64,000 nucleotides of DNA, taken from the NCBI RefSeq assembly GCF_017868775.1, contig NZ_CP053381.1, positions 3,658,001 through 3,722,000 of the forward strand. The letters run 5' to 3'. The position numbers and the translations under genes are program-made. Origin of the DNA: Billgrantia sulfidoxydans (GTDB taxonomy: Bacteria; Pseudomonadota; Gammaproteobacteria; Pseudomonadales; Halomonadaceae). Below, one piece after another: positions 52,660 through 60,601 of the stretch. Position 1 is the first letter of the stretch; every line of letters starts with the position of its first letter. The notes beneath the pieces were generated by a model. That model saw only the letters and a program-made list of their open reading frames with translations. It was not told where the DNA came from and did not search any database.

Positions 52660-53124
52660 TTACTGGCTACAACTTCCAGGTGTCGCCATGCTCAGCTTGC
52701 TCACCTCTTCCATTCCCTGCTCTTCATCGACAAGACGAAGGTTCGCACCACCGACGAATGCCCCCATCTTGATGTACTGCTCGACAAAATAGTTATTTCC
52801 AGATTCCGTCATGAGGCTCAAGGTATTGGGAGAAAATTCGGATTCGGTAGCCACTTCGTGCTCCCGGTCTCCCTCGACTTGACGGTAGAAGAACACGCCG
52901 CGCGCGCTTTCACCGACACATTCACCGTCAATCCAGATATCCTTCTTCAGCGCAGCCCCGAAGGGGGACTGCTTGCGAAAGACATACACACCTGCCATGC
53001 CCTCTGCCGGGGCTTCGAATTGCTTGGCTTGAGATGATTCCTGCTGTGGCGCCATATTGACCGAGGCACAACCTGTCATCAGCGCCAGTACAGCCAAGGC
53101 AGCTGTGGTTTTCAGTAGTTTCAT
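52660..53124 (-). CDS. DUF2846-type lipoprotein
   Basis: 154 residues with a lipoprotein signal peptide (KLLKTTAALAVLALMTGC, lipobox LMTGC, Cys18). The mature part has AGVYVFRKQSPFGAALKKDIW and GVFFYRQVEGDREHEVATES, matching the DUF2846 pattern. It is anchored in a cell-envelope membrane; function unknown. ATG 53124 was chosen because the lipoprotein signal starts there. Confidence 0.85.
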   Translation of the reverse strand: MKLLKTTAALAVLALMTGCASVNMAPQQESSQAKQFEAPAEGMAGVYVFRKQSPFGAALKKDIWIDGECVGESARGVFFYRQVEGDREHEVATESEFSPNTLSLMTESGNNYFVEQYIKMGAFVGGANLRLVDEEQGMEEVSKLSMATPGSCSQ

Positions 53125-53461
53125 TTCAGTTCCCTTAGTTTGCGTTTCCAGCAGCTTCAAGCCGCTTTTACTTGCTGGCCCAACGGGCCACGCCATTTGG
53201 CTTTTGCCAAATTCTTTATATTTACGGCAAAGTTGCCACGCGCTCTCTTCTCATTCCGAGAGCGGAGCGTGGCACACGAGGCATTTGTTCTTGAATCGAC
53301 GAGGAAGATAATAAAAAGTTCTAGGGCAGGCACTTGTCATTGGGCATCCTTGCTTGCAGGCGGTCGCTCTCACGTAGTGGAGCCAAGACTATCACTCCCG
53401 GCAGCAAGAACCGGTGACCACTGTCAACGGAAACCAACGAAGCCGCAGGCAGGACAATACC
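53125..53461. other. Intergenic region without a supported gene
   Basis: These 337 bases hold the promoter side of the lipoprotein gene and the downstream side of the LysE-type gene. It is somewhat AT-richer around 53200-53320. A weak inverted repeat TTTGCC ... GGCAAA flanks an AT-rich core (about 53207-53237). I see no RNA gene or convincing reading frame. Confidence 0.5.
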
Positions 53462-54073
53462 TTAACCCCCTCCCCAAGCCAGCGGCAGCCATACATGCTC
53501 GTAGCCGATAGTGATCGCAACCCACACCAACAGTGCCGCCATGGCGAGGCTGAAGCCCCTCAGCAGCCAGGGATTCGCGAGGCGCTGACCCACCACGGCG
53601 CCCATCAGGGCGTAGCTGGTGGGTGCGCCGAAGGCCAGCGCGGCCAACCCGAGCGACCAGAACAGCAGGCTCACGCCGTGGATGCCGGCGGCGGGAAATT
53701 GAATGGTGGCGATCGGCAAGGTTGCGATCATGCCCTTGGGATTGCAGAGCTGCATGATCAAGCCATCTCGAAAGCTCAGCACACGCGGTACGTGTTTTGC
53801 CGCACCGAGATCGATGCTGGAGCGGGCGACCTTGAGCGCCAGGTAGAGGATATAGCCGCAACCCACCGCCCCCACCACGGCGAGCATGTCGCCGCGCACC
53901 CAGGCCGCGCCGGCCCAGCCGAACAGCAGGAAGAGCGTGAGCATGGCCAGCCCCACGCCGACGAAGAAGCCGAGGGAGGTTCTGGCCTGGCCGTTGAGGC
54001 CGGCGTTCAGGCCAAGCAGGTTCACGGGCCCAGGCGTGTACATGACGCCCAGGGCATAGGCGACGATCTCCAT
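53462..54073 (-). CDS. LysE/RhtB-family exporter
   Basis: 203 residues, about six membrane helices. The N-terminal ALGVMYTPGPVNLLGLNAG is the LysE-family signature and QLCNPKGMIATLPIATIQF follows the normal mid-protein pattern. It exports amino acids or similar metabolites. The AraC gene just upstream on the same strand (54135) probably controls it, a frequent pairing. Confidence 0.88.
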   Translation of the reverse strand: MEIVAYALGVMYTPGPVNLLGLNAGLNGQARTSLGFFVGVGLAMLTLFLLFGWAGAAWVRGDMLAVVGAVGCGYILYLALKVARSSIDLGAAKHVPRVLSFRDGLIMQLCNPKGMIATLPIATIQFPAAGIHGVSLLFWSLGLAALAFGAPTSYALMGAVVGQRLANPWLLRGFSLAMAALLVWVAITIGYEHVWLPLAWGGG

Positions 54074-54134
54074 GGGGAGCCTCTCCGACAGGTAGTGCGT
54101 GATGATGTGGCCGAGCGGCCGGGGTTCCGCGCCG

Positions 54135-54965
54135 CTAGGTGACGCTGCGCTGATATTGGTACGGCGTCTTGCCGTAGATGCGCTTGAAGCGACGGTTGAA
54201 GTGGCTGAGGTCGGTGAAGCCGTAGCGGAAGGCCACTTCCGAGGGCGCCTCGCCGGCCTCCAGGGCGCTGCGCGCGGCGTTGACCCGGCAGCTCAGCACG
54301 TACTGGTGCGGCGTGATGCCGAACTGCTGCCGGAACAGGCGCAGGAAGTGGTACTTCGAGAGATGCGCGGCCTGGCTGATCTCGTCCAGCGAGAGGTCCG
54401 CTTCCAGGTTGGCGAGCACGTACTCCTTGGCCCTCAGCAGCAGCGCATCGGGGCGGCTCGCCCTGCCGCCGGGCTGGAACCTGCCGGCGCGCTGCACCAG
54501 GCGGGTCGCCATGCGGTGCAGGGCGTGCTCCTGGTCGATTCGCGTACCTTGGCGGTGAATCATGAGCCCGGCCAGGTCGAGGATGGCGTGGCGCAGCTCG
54601 GGATCGGCCAGCAGGGTCTCGCGGCCGTGGAACCGGGCGGCACGCTCGCTTCCCGCTGCGTCGGCGAACGAGGCCTCGAGCTGGGCGGCGGGCACGTAGA
54701 TCATCACGTAGCCCAGCGTGGTGTCGTCGCCTGGGTGGCCGTCGTGCACCTGTTCGGGGTTGAACTGGATGACGTTGCCGGGCGGGCTGCGATGAAACTC
54801 ACCGCCGCTGAAGAAGTCCTGCCGCCCGGAGAGGGTCACGCCGAAGGCGTACTCCTCGTGGGCATGACGGTCGTAGCTGAAGTCGCTCAGCGACGCCTCG
54901 AGCACCGTGAGTTCGGGTATCTGCCGGCTCTTGTAGTAGTCGAACCGGCTGGATTGCCTGGCCAT
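54135..54965 (-). CDS. AraC-family regulator with cupin sensor
   Basis: 276 residues. The N-terminal cupin domain (YDRHAHEEYAFGVTLSGRQ, PPGNVIQFNPEQVHDGHPG) is followed by the two AraC helix-turn-helices (ISQAAHLSKYHFLRLFRQQF, then VAFRYGFTDLSHFNRRFKRI). The ATG at 54965 (MARQSSRFDYY) fits the family. It lies 61 nt upstream of a LysE-type exporter on the same strand and probably activates it in response to an amino acid. Confidence 0.88.
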   Translation of the reverse strand: MARQSSRFDYYKSRQIPELTVLEASLSDFSYDRHAHEEYAFGVTLSGRQDFFSGGEFHRSPPGNVIQFNPEQVHDGHPGDDTTLGYVMIYVPAAQLEASFADAAGSERAARFHGRETLLADPELRHAILDLAGLMIHRQGTRIDQEHALHRMATRLVQRAGRFQPGGRASRPDALLLRAKEYVLANLEADLSLDEISQAAHLSKYHFLRLFRQQFGITPHQYVLSCRVNAARSALEAGEAPSEVAFRYGFTDLSHFNRRFKRIYGKTPYQYQRSVT

Positions 54966-55070
54966 GTCGCGCCTCCCTGAACGCCATACCGTGATAGCGT
55001 AAGCCGGGCCCAGGGGAAAGGCTTGGACATAATTGCGCAAACGCAGGCATCAGCCGGCCCCGCTTCGACG

Positions 55071-55646
55071 TTACGGCTCGCGTTTGGCTCTCACGCCCTT
55101 CCAGTCCTCGAGATCCAGATCGGGGCGCTCGGCCCGGAAGCGGGCATAGAGTTCGATGCCGCGCGAATCCTCCAGGATGTCTACCTGAACGCCCTTTTCA
55201 CGCAGCAGGGGTTCCGTACCCGAGGCGTTGGTGACGTCTCCCACCACCACGCGGGAGAAGCCGCGCATGTAGAGCAGGGTCGCGCAGATCGCGCAGGGGC
55301 TGAGCGAGGTGAAGAGCGTGGTGCGGCTGAAATCCTGGCGGCCGGCATCGCGGATGGCGGAGGTCTCGCCATGGTTGTAGGGATGATTCTCCTGCACCAG
55401 GGTATTGTGCCCCTTGCCGAGAATGCGCCGCGTGGTGTTGTCGATGATCACCGCACCGATGGGGCAGCCACCTTCGTCACGGCTCTTCTGCGCCAGAAGT
55501 ACCGCAATTCGCATAAGGTCGGCGTCGCTAAGACGCTGGGCGAACGCCTCGTCCATCAGCACCGCCAGGCTCGCCGTCGGCATGTGGGCGATGGCGGTCA
55601 GAGCGGCCTCCGTTATCTCCGAGCGTGAGTCCAATAGTGTTTCCAT
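55071..55646 (-). CDS. Cytosine deaminase-like protein, yeast FCY1 type
   Basis: 191 residues with the cytidine deaminase fold. Zinc ligands and catalytic glutamate are in HPYNHGETSAIRDAGR and TSLSPCAICATLL. The HGE (not HAE) motif, VVVGDVTN and the C-terminal ERPDLDLEDW closely follow yeast cytosine deaminase Fcy1, more than bacterial CodA (an unrelated fold) or TadA. An extra N-terminal region of about 30 residues is present. ATG 55646 is used. It may deaminate cytosine or another base for salvage. Confidence 0.8.
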   Translation of the reverse strand: METLLDSRSEITEAALTAIAHMPTASLAVLMDEAFAQRLSDADLMRIAVLLAQKSRDEGGCPIGAVIIDNTTRRILGKGHNTLVQENHPYNHGETSAIRDAGRQDFSRTTLFTSLSPCAICATLLYMRGFSRVVVGDVTNASGTEPLLREKGVQVDILEDSRGIELYARFRAERPDLDLEDWKGVRAKREP

Positions 55647-55728
55647 GGCGCCTCCTATGCATGGCCATACCAGGAATCGTACCAGCAAAGCCGATCATTG
55701 CCGTGCTAATCTCCTCCCTCATTAGCCG

Positions 55729-56277
55729 ATGATGGATGCGCCCATGGAAGAGATCGGCCTGAGATGGCTGCTGGGCCAGGGCGTCAGCCTGGTGGCCCTG
55801 ACCCTGTGCATCGTGGCCTTCGCCAGCAAGCGCGACGACAGGCTGTTCGTGCTGCTGCTGTTCGCCAACGTGGCCTTCGCCGCGCAGTTCGCGCTGTTCG
55901 AGAGCTGGGTGGCCGCCGGCATCTCGGCTCTGATCGTGCTGCGCATCGCCCTGGTGCGGCGCTTCCGGCGCAACCGCGCCCTCATGCTCGGCATGCTGCT
56001 CGCTACCCTGGCGGTGGCCGCGCTGACCTGGAGCGGCCCACGCGACATCCCGGCACTGGCCGCGGGCCTGCTGGGCACCTACGGCATGTTCATGCTGAGC
56101 GGCATTCCCATGCGCCTCGCCCTGGCCGGAGCAGCGCTGTGCTGGGTCGCCAGCAATGTCCTGGCGGGTTCCATTGGCGGCACCGTCGCCGAGAGCCTGA
56201 TCTTCCTGACCAATGTGTTCACCATGCTGCGCTTGAGGCGCGATGCTCGAGTCCAGTATCCGGCAAGCGAAACCTGA
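55729..56277 (+). CDS. YgjV-family inner membrane protein
   Basis: 182 residues with five or six membrane helices and short loops. The order and the ISALIVLRIALVRRFRRNR region resemble the YgjV family (PF10688), whose role is unknown. ATG 55729 is the first start; ATG 55744 (MEEIGLRW) may be the real one, as neither has a clear ribosome site. It is divergent from the deaminase gene. Confidence 0.75.
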   Translation: MMDAPMEEIGLRWLLGQGVSLVALTLCIVAFASKRDDRLFVLLLFANVAFAAQFALFESWVAAGISALIVLRIALVRRFRRNRALMLGMLLATLAVAALTWSGPRDIPALAAGLLGTYGMFMLSGIPMRLALAGAALCWVASNVLAGSIGGTVAESLIFLTNVFTMLRLRRDARVQYPASET

Positions 56278-56391
56278 TGCGAATCGCATGCAAGACAATT
56301 ACAACCAGCTGAATTTAAAGGAAAAATTGACCAGACCTGCAGTTCAGCATAGGATATCGACGTTCCCCTCGTGCTAATGGAAAGGATCCGC

Positions 56392-56859
56392 ATGAAAGGC
56401 AAGCAGAAGATCATCGACGCCCTGAACGGGCTGCTCGCGGCGGAGCTCGCCGCCATGGATCAGTACTTCATCCACTCCGAGATGTACGCCGACTGGGGCC
56501 TCACCAAGCTCTACGAGCGCATCGCCCATGAGTTCGACGATGAGAAAGGGCATGCCAAGCAGTTGATCGAGCGGATCCTGTTCCTGGAAGGTAAACCCGA
56601 CATGCACACCCGCACCCCGGTGCGCGTCGGCCAGGACGTGGAAGAGATGCTCGGCAACGACCTCCAGCTCGAGTACGAGGTAGGCGACGCCCTGAAGGAG
56701 GCCATCGCCCTATGCGAGCAGGAGCAGGACTTCCAGACCCGCAACGTGCTGGTGGGCCTGCTGGCCGACACCGAGGAGGATCACGCTTACTGGCTGGAGC
56801 AGCAGCTGCGGCTGATCAAGATGCTGGGCAAGCCGAACTACCTGCTCTCGCAGATGTAG
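56392..56859 (+). CDS. Bacterioferritin-type ferritin lacking the haem-ligand methionine
   Basis: 155 residues. Ferroxidase residues fall at the expected places: Glu18, Glu51, His54, Glu94, and a final ExxH (Glu128, His131). Position 52, where bacterioferritin has the haem-binding Met, is Lys (HEFDDEKGHAK). This form resembles the Pseudomonas FtnA type, which mineralises iron but does not bind haem by that residue. I chose ATG 56392 with AAAGGA upstream. A terminator follows directly. It stores iron in the cytosol. Confidence 0.9.
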   Translation: MKGKQKIIDALNGLLAAELAAMDQYFIHSEMYADWGLTKLYERIAHEFDDEKGHAKQLIERILFLEGKPDMHTRTPVRVGQDVEEMLGNDLQLEYEVGDALKEAIALCEQEQDFQTRNVLVGLLADTEEDHAYWLEQQLRLIKMLGKPNYLLSQM

Positions 56860-56864
56860 GCCCG

Positions 56865-56886
56865 GGGCGCCCGACGGGCGCCTTTT
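56865..56886 (+). terminator. Intrinsic terminator after the ferritin gene
   Basis: A 7-bp stem GGCGCCC/GGGCGCC with 3-nt loop GAC is followed by four T. It starts 6 nt past the stop codon. Confidence 0.75.
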
Positions 56887-56963
56887 CCGCTTGCTGTCGA
56901 AACCGCGCGGCCCCATCCGATACAGGAGTGTACTTACCCTCTCCCACTCAACAGGAGCCTGCC

Positions 56964-57383
56964 ATGTCGCGCATGATCTTTGTGAACCTACCCGTTGCCG
57001 ATCTCGAGAAATCGATGGCGTTCTATGCGGCGCTCGGCTTTACCAACAACCCCAACTTCACCGATGAAACGGCGGCGTGCATGGTGCTGAGCGAGACGAT
57101 CCATGTGATGCTGCTCACCCATGCCAAGTGGCGCACCTTCACCGACCGCCCGATTCCGCCAGCCGATTCCAGCGAGGTGATGCTGGCCCTCTCCTCTGAT
57201 GACCGCACGGCGGTGGATGCCATGTGCGAGGCAGCTGCGGCCAATGGCGGCACGGCGGACATCAACCCGCCCCAGGATCATGGTTTCATGTACGGTCGCT
57301 CGCTTGCGGACCCCGACGGCCACGTCTGGGAGTCATTCTGGATGGACCCGACGGCCATTCCCCAGGATGGAGCGACAGGCTGA
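56964..57383 (+). CDS. VOC-family (glyoxalase-fold) protein
   Basis: 139 residues. FVNLPVADLEKSMAFYAALGF starts the first beta-alpha-beta-beta-beta module, and FMYGRSLADPDGHVWESFWM closes the second, with the usual Glu metal ligand. Members include lactoylglutathione lyase relatives and antibiotic-binding proteins. Ribosome site AGGAG lies before the ATG. Function unassigned. The gap 57384-57643 that follows holds no supported gene. Confidence 0.85.
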   Translation: MSRMIFVNLPVADLEKSMAFYAALGFTNNPNFTDETAACMVLSETIHVMLLTHAKWRTFTDRPIPPADSSEVMLALSSDDRTAVDAMCEAAAANGGTADINPPQDHGFMYGRSLADPDGHVWESFWMDPTAIPQDGATG

Positions 57384-57643
57384 CAGGAAGCGCCACGAGA
57401 CAAGGGAGGCAGCCGCATGCTGTCGTTGATTCCGTGGTTTTCCGCCATCGGTTGCGGATGTACGCACGGTCGCGTCGACGGTCGCTTGCGGTTGCTTCAT
57501 CGCGGCGCTGCTGGCGGTCTGAGCCAGGAGTCGAGCCGTGGGTAGACGCCACTCGCCTTGCACGCTTCAGGCACACCGCGGCTGCCTCAACGGGCGATGG
57601 CGCGTTAAGCTGGTCGCCTTGCCATTTCCCGAGGAGAGAACCG

Positions 57644-58126
57644 ATGAGCCTGGAGAGCGTGCGGACCTTTCTTGCCGAGCATGCACCCGATCTTGAAATC
57701 ATCGAGCTCGAGGCCAGCACTTCCACCGTGGCGCTGGCCGCCGAGGCCCATGGTGTCGCCCCGAGGCAGATTGCCAAGACCCTCGCCTTTCGGGTCGGTG
57801 AGCGCCAGGTGCTGGTCGTGGCCGGCGGCGATGCGCGCTTCGATAATCGCAAGCTGCGCTCCACCTTCGGTGCTAAGGCCAAGATGCTCGATGCCGAGAC
57901 GGTGCTGGCACTGACCGGCCATCCGGTGGGAGGGGTCTGCCCGTTCGGCCTGGCCACGCCGCTGCCGATCTATTGCGACGCTTCACTCATGTCTTACGAC
58001 GAGGTGCTGCCCGCCGCCGGCTCGCTCAACAGTGCGGTACGTATCGCGCCGGAGCGCTTGGGTAGGCTGGTCGGCGCCGAATGGGTCGATGTCTGCGCGC
58101 TGCCGGAGCCGGCCGAGAGCGACTGA
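57644..58126 (+). CDS. YbaK/EbsC-type aminoacyl-tRNA deacylase
   Basis: 160 residues of the YbaK/ProX editing-domain family. AAEAHGVAPRQIAKTLAFRV has the catalytic lysine region, and VGGVCPFGLATPLPIYCD is the signature loop around GGVCPF. It probably hydrolyses mischarged tRNA (such as Cys-tRNA-Pro or a related pair) in trans. GAGGAG precedes the ATG 57644. Confidence 0.9.
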   Translation: MSLESVRTFLAEHAPDLEIIELEASTSTVALAAEAHGVAPRQIAKTLAFRVGERQVLVVAGGDARFDNRKLRSTFGAKAKMLDAETVLALTGHPVGGVCPFGLATPLPIYCDASLMSYDEVLPAAGSLNSAVRIAPERLGRLVGAEWVDVCALPEPAESD

Positions 58127-58404
58127 GCCCGTCGCATTGGCACGGGAACACGGCGGAGCTCGCGGCTAGGCCCACGGGAACCCGGGCGCCTTCACAACGC
58201 CCTGGGCCTACCAGTTCCACCTGCCCATCGCTCGGCTAACACGGGGCCGAGCCAGTCGCTCCGCCGCGCACGCCCCGCCCCCGCTCGGTCAGGGCGAGCT
58301 GGCGGTGGGGCCACGCCTGGTCGGTATCGCTGATTTCAAGAAGCGGTCCTGAGACCTTCCGAAAACCACAGAAGCGTCAATCCGGACTCCCCTCGTTCCT
58401 TGAC

Positions 58405-58432
58405 CCTGAAATTTATCATGATAAATTTCAGG
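58405..58432. promoter_or_regulatory. Perfect 28-bp palindrome upstream of the yfcC-DUF1028-M20 operon
   Basis: The half-site CCTGAAATTTATCA is followed directly by its exact complement, centred between 58418 and 58419. It ends 49 nt before the ATG of the carrier gene. Its AT-rich core stands out from the surrounding GC-rich DNA. It is the probable operator for the GntR regulator at the end of the same cluster (61887-62633). The rest of the 355-nt gap (58127-58481) holds no gene I can support. Confidence 0.75.
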
Positions 58433-58481
58433 TATGCGTCGGTACTCCCCTCGCCGGCGCCCGGCGAACAAGGACAACGAC

Positions 58482-59873
58482 ATGCAGACAACCGAGCAGG
58501 CGCTGACACAGCGCAAGAAGAAGTGGTACCAGACGGTACCCGACCCCATGGTCTTGATCTTCCTGATTCTGCTGGCCACCTATGCCCTCACCTTCGTGGT
58601 GCCGGCGGGTGAGTACGAGCGGGTCGAGCAGGACGGACGCACCCGGGTGGTGCCGGAGTCCTTCGAATACCTTCCCGATGTGGATGCCATTTCGCCCTTC
58701 GACATCTTCGTGGCGGTGCCTCGTGGCCTGAACGAGGCGTCGCTCTATCTGTTCATCGTGTTCATTGCCGGTGGCCTGTTCCATATCCTCCAGCGCACCG
58801 GCGCCCTGGAGAATGCGATCGGCGTGGCGGTGAACCGGGTCGGCGTCGAACGACGCAACATCATCATCACCGCCGGCACCTTCATCTACGGCTTCTTCGG
58901 CGTGGCCGTGGGCTTCGAGAACAATATCGCCCTGGTGCCCATCGCCGTGCTGATCGCCAGCGCCATCGGCTGCTCCAGCCTGGTCGGTACCACCATGGCC
59001 GTCGGCGGCATCGGCATCGGCTTCGCGCTTTCGCCGATCAACCCCTACACCGTGGGCGTGGCCCAGGGAATCGCCGAGCTGCCCACCTTCTCCGGTGCCT
59101 GGCTGCGCGCCCTGCTGGTGGTCTCTTCCCTGGCCCTGCTGTCGCTCTACATCTGCAAGTGGGTGGTCAGAATGGACTTCGAGGAGCCGGACAACGCCAA
59201 GGCCATGACCAAGTCGCTGGATGAGTACCGCCTGACCAGGCAGAACAAGCTGACCCTGGGCGTGTTCATCCTGGGCCTGGCGGCCATGCTGGTGGGTGTT
59301 TTCACCCAGGGCTGGTACATCAACGAGATCGCCGGCATGTTCCTGCTCATTGCCATCGTGATCGGTATCGTCAACGGGCTCTCCGCCAACGAGATCGTCA
59401 AGCAGATGATGGAGGGCGCCTCCAAGGTGACCGCCGGCGCGCTGGTGATCGGCCTGGCCGCTTCCATCCAGGTGATCCTCAACCAGGCCCAGATCATCGA
59501 CACCATCGTGCACGGGCTGAGCGGCCTGATCCAGGGCATACCCGGTGCCCTGTCGGCGATCATGGCCAGCGTGGTACAGGGCGCGATCAATCTCTTCGTG
59601 CCCTCCGGCTCCGGGCAGGCCCTGGTTACCATGCCGATCCTGATCCCGGTGGCCGATCTGGTGGGGATGAGCCGCCAACTGATGATCACCGCCTTCCAGG
59701 TCGGCGATGGCCTGACCAACCTGATCGTGCCTACCTCCGGCGGCACCCTGGCCATGCTGGCCCTGGGGCGGGTCTCCTACGTGGCGTGGCTGAAGGCGAT
59801 CCTGCCCTTCATGGTGCTGGTCTACGCCCTGGCCTGGGTCGGCCTGGTGATCGGCCACTACGCCGGTTACTGA
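58482..59873 (+). CDS. YfcC-family carboxylate or amino acid carrier
   Basis: 463 residues with 10-12 membrane helices. KKWYQTVPDPMVLIFLILL and VVPAGEYERVEQDGRT are the typical start of YfcC/DcuC-related proteins. QGAINLFVPSGSGQALVTMP and NLIVPTSGGTLAMLALG are the two transport hairpin regions. The ATG at 58482 has AAGGA upstream. It heads an operon with DUF1028 and M20 hydrolase genes, so it probably imports their substrate. Confidence 0.88.
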   Translation: MQTTEQALTQRKKKWYQTVPDPMVLIFLILLATYALTFVVPAGEYERVEQDGRTRVVPESFEYLPDVDAISPFDIFVAVPRGLNEASLYLFIVFIAGGLFHILQRTGALENAIGVAVNRVGVERRNIIITAGTFIYGFFGVAVGFENNIALVPIAVLIASAIGCSSLVGTTMAVGGIGIGFALSPINPYTVGVAQGIAELPTFSGAWLRALLVVSSLALLSLYICKWVVRMDFEEPDNAKAMTKSLDEYRLTRQNKLTLGVFILGLAAMLVGVFTQGWYINEIAGMFLLIAIVIGIVNGLSANEIVKQMMEGASKVTAGALVIGLAASIQVILNQAQIIDTIVHGLSGLIQGIPGALSAIMASVVQGAINLFVPSGSGQALVTMPILIPVADLVGMSRQLMITAFQVGDGLTNLIVPTSGGTLAMLALGRVSYVAWLKAILPFMVLVYALAWVGLVIGHYAGY

Positions 59874-59882
59874 GCCCAAGCC

Positions 59883-60584
59883 GTGACGCTGTCATTGCTC
59901 CACGTGCAGCCGGCCACCGGCACGGTCGCCGTGCTGACGGCCACCGGCGGCGTCGCGGTGGGCGGCTACGTGCACCATGCCTGGCGCGGCCTGGGTGCCT
60001 GCGCCACCCAGGGGCTGGCGACGAATCCCTGGTATCCCGAGGGTGTTCGCCACGCGCTCGAGCAAGGGCATACGGCGCAGACAGCCCTCGAGCAGGTGAC
60101 CCGACAGGACGACGGCGCGGCACGCCGACAATGCCTGGTGATGGATGCCGGCGGCCGGGCGGCGGTGCACTCCGGCAGCGAGAACCGGCCGCTGGTGGCC
60201 GCCGAGCTGCGCCCCACCGTCGCCGCGGCCGGCAACCTGCTGGCGGATGCAACGGTGGTGGAGATACTGCTGAGACGCTTTCTGACGCTGACCTGCAGCA
60301 ACCCCGACGCGGTATGGACACAGGGAGCCGCGCCGCGCTACCGCGACGCCTACGAGACGCACTTGCCGGAGACCCTGATCGAGGCCCTGGAAGCCGCCCT
60401 GCAGGCCGGCGGTGACAGCCGCGGCACCCGCTCGGCCGCCCTGCGCGTCGAGTCCTTCGATGCCGCCCCCATCGACCTGCGGGTGGACTGGGACGACGAC
60501 CCGGCCGGCGCGCTGCGGGCCCTGGCACGCCGCGTGCGCGAGCCGGCGTTCGCCGCCTTTCTCGCCTCGCTGCCCACGAAATGA
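59883..60584 (+). CDS. DUF1028-family (Ntn-hydrolase-like) protein
   Basis: 233 residues from GTG 59883, 9 nt after the carrier stop. GACATQGLATNPWYPEGVRH is the DUF1028 signature, and AAAGNLLADATVVE fits the second conserved block. Members have an Ntn-hydrolase-like fold and are often beside amidohydrolases and peptidases. Activity is unproven. Position suggests it acts between uptake and the M20 enzyme on an amide- or ureido-bond substrate. Confidence 0.85.
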   Translation: MTLSLLHVQPATGTVAVLTATGGVAVGGYVHHAWRGLGACATQGLATNPWYPEGVRHALEQGHTAQTALEQVTRQDDGAARRQCLVMDAGGRAAVHSGSENRPLVAAELRPTVAAAGNLLADATVVEILLRRFLTLTCSNPDAVWTQGAAPRYRDAYETHLPETLIEALEAALQAGGDSRGTRSAALRVESFDAAPIDLRVDWDDDPAGALRALARRVREPAFAAFLASLPTK

Positions 60585-60601
60585 TGATTCAGGAGAACAG
60601 C

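Noticed and set aside
57417..57545. A 42-codon frame with a strong GGGAGG site just upstream of the ATG in the gap before ybaK
   Set aside because: The product has no membrane helix, signal or family resemblance, and another short frame nearby looks equally good. The strong ribosome site alone is not enough.
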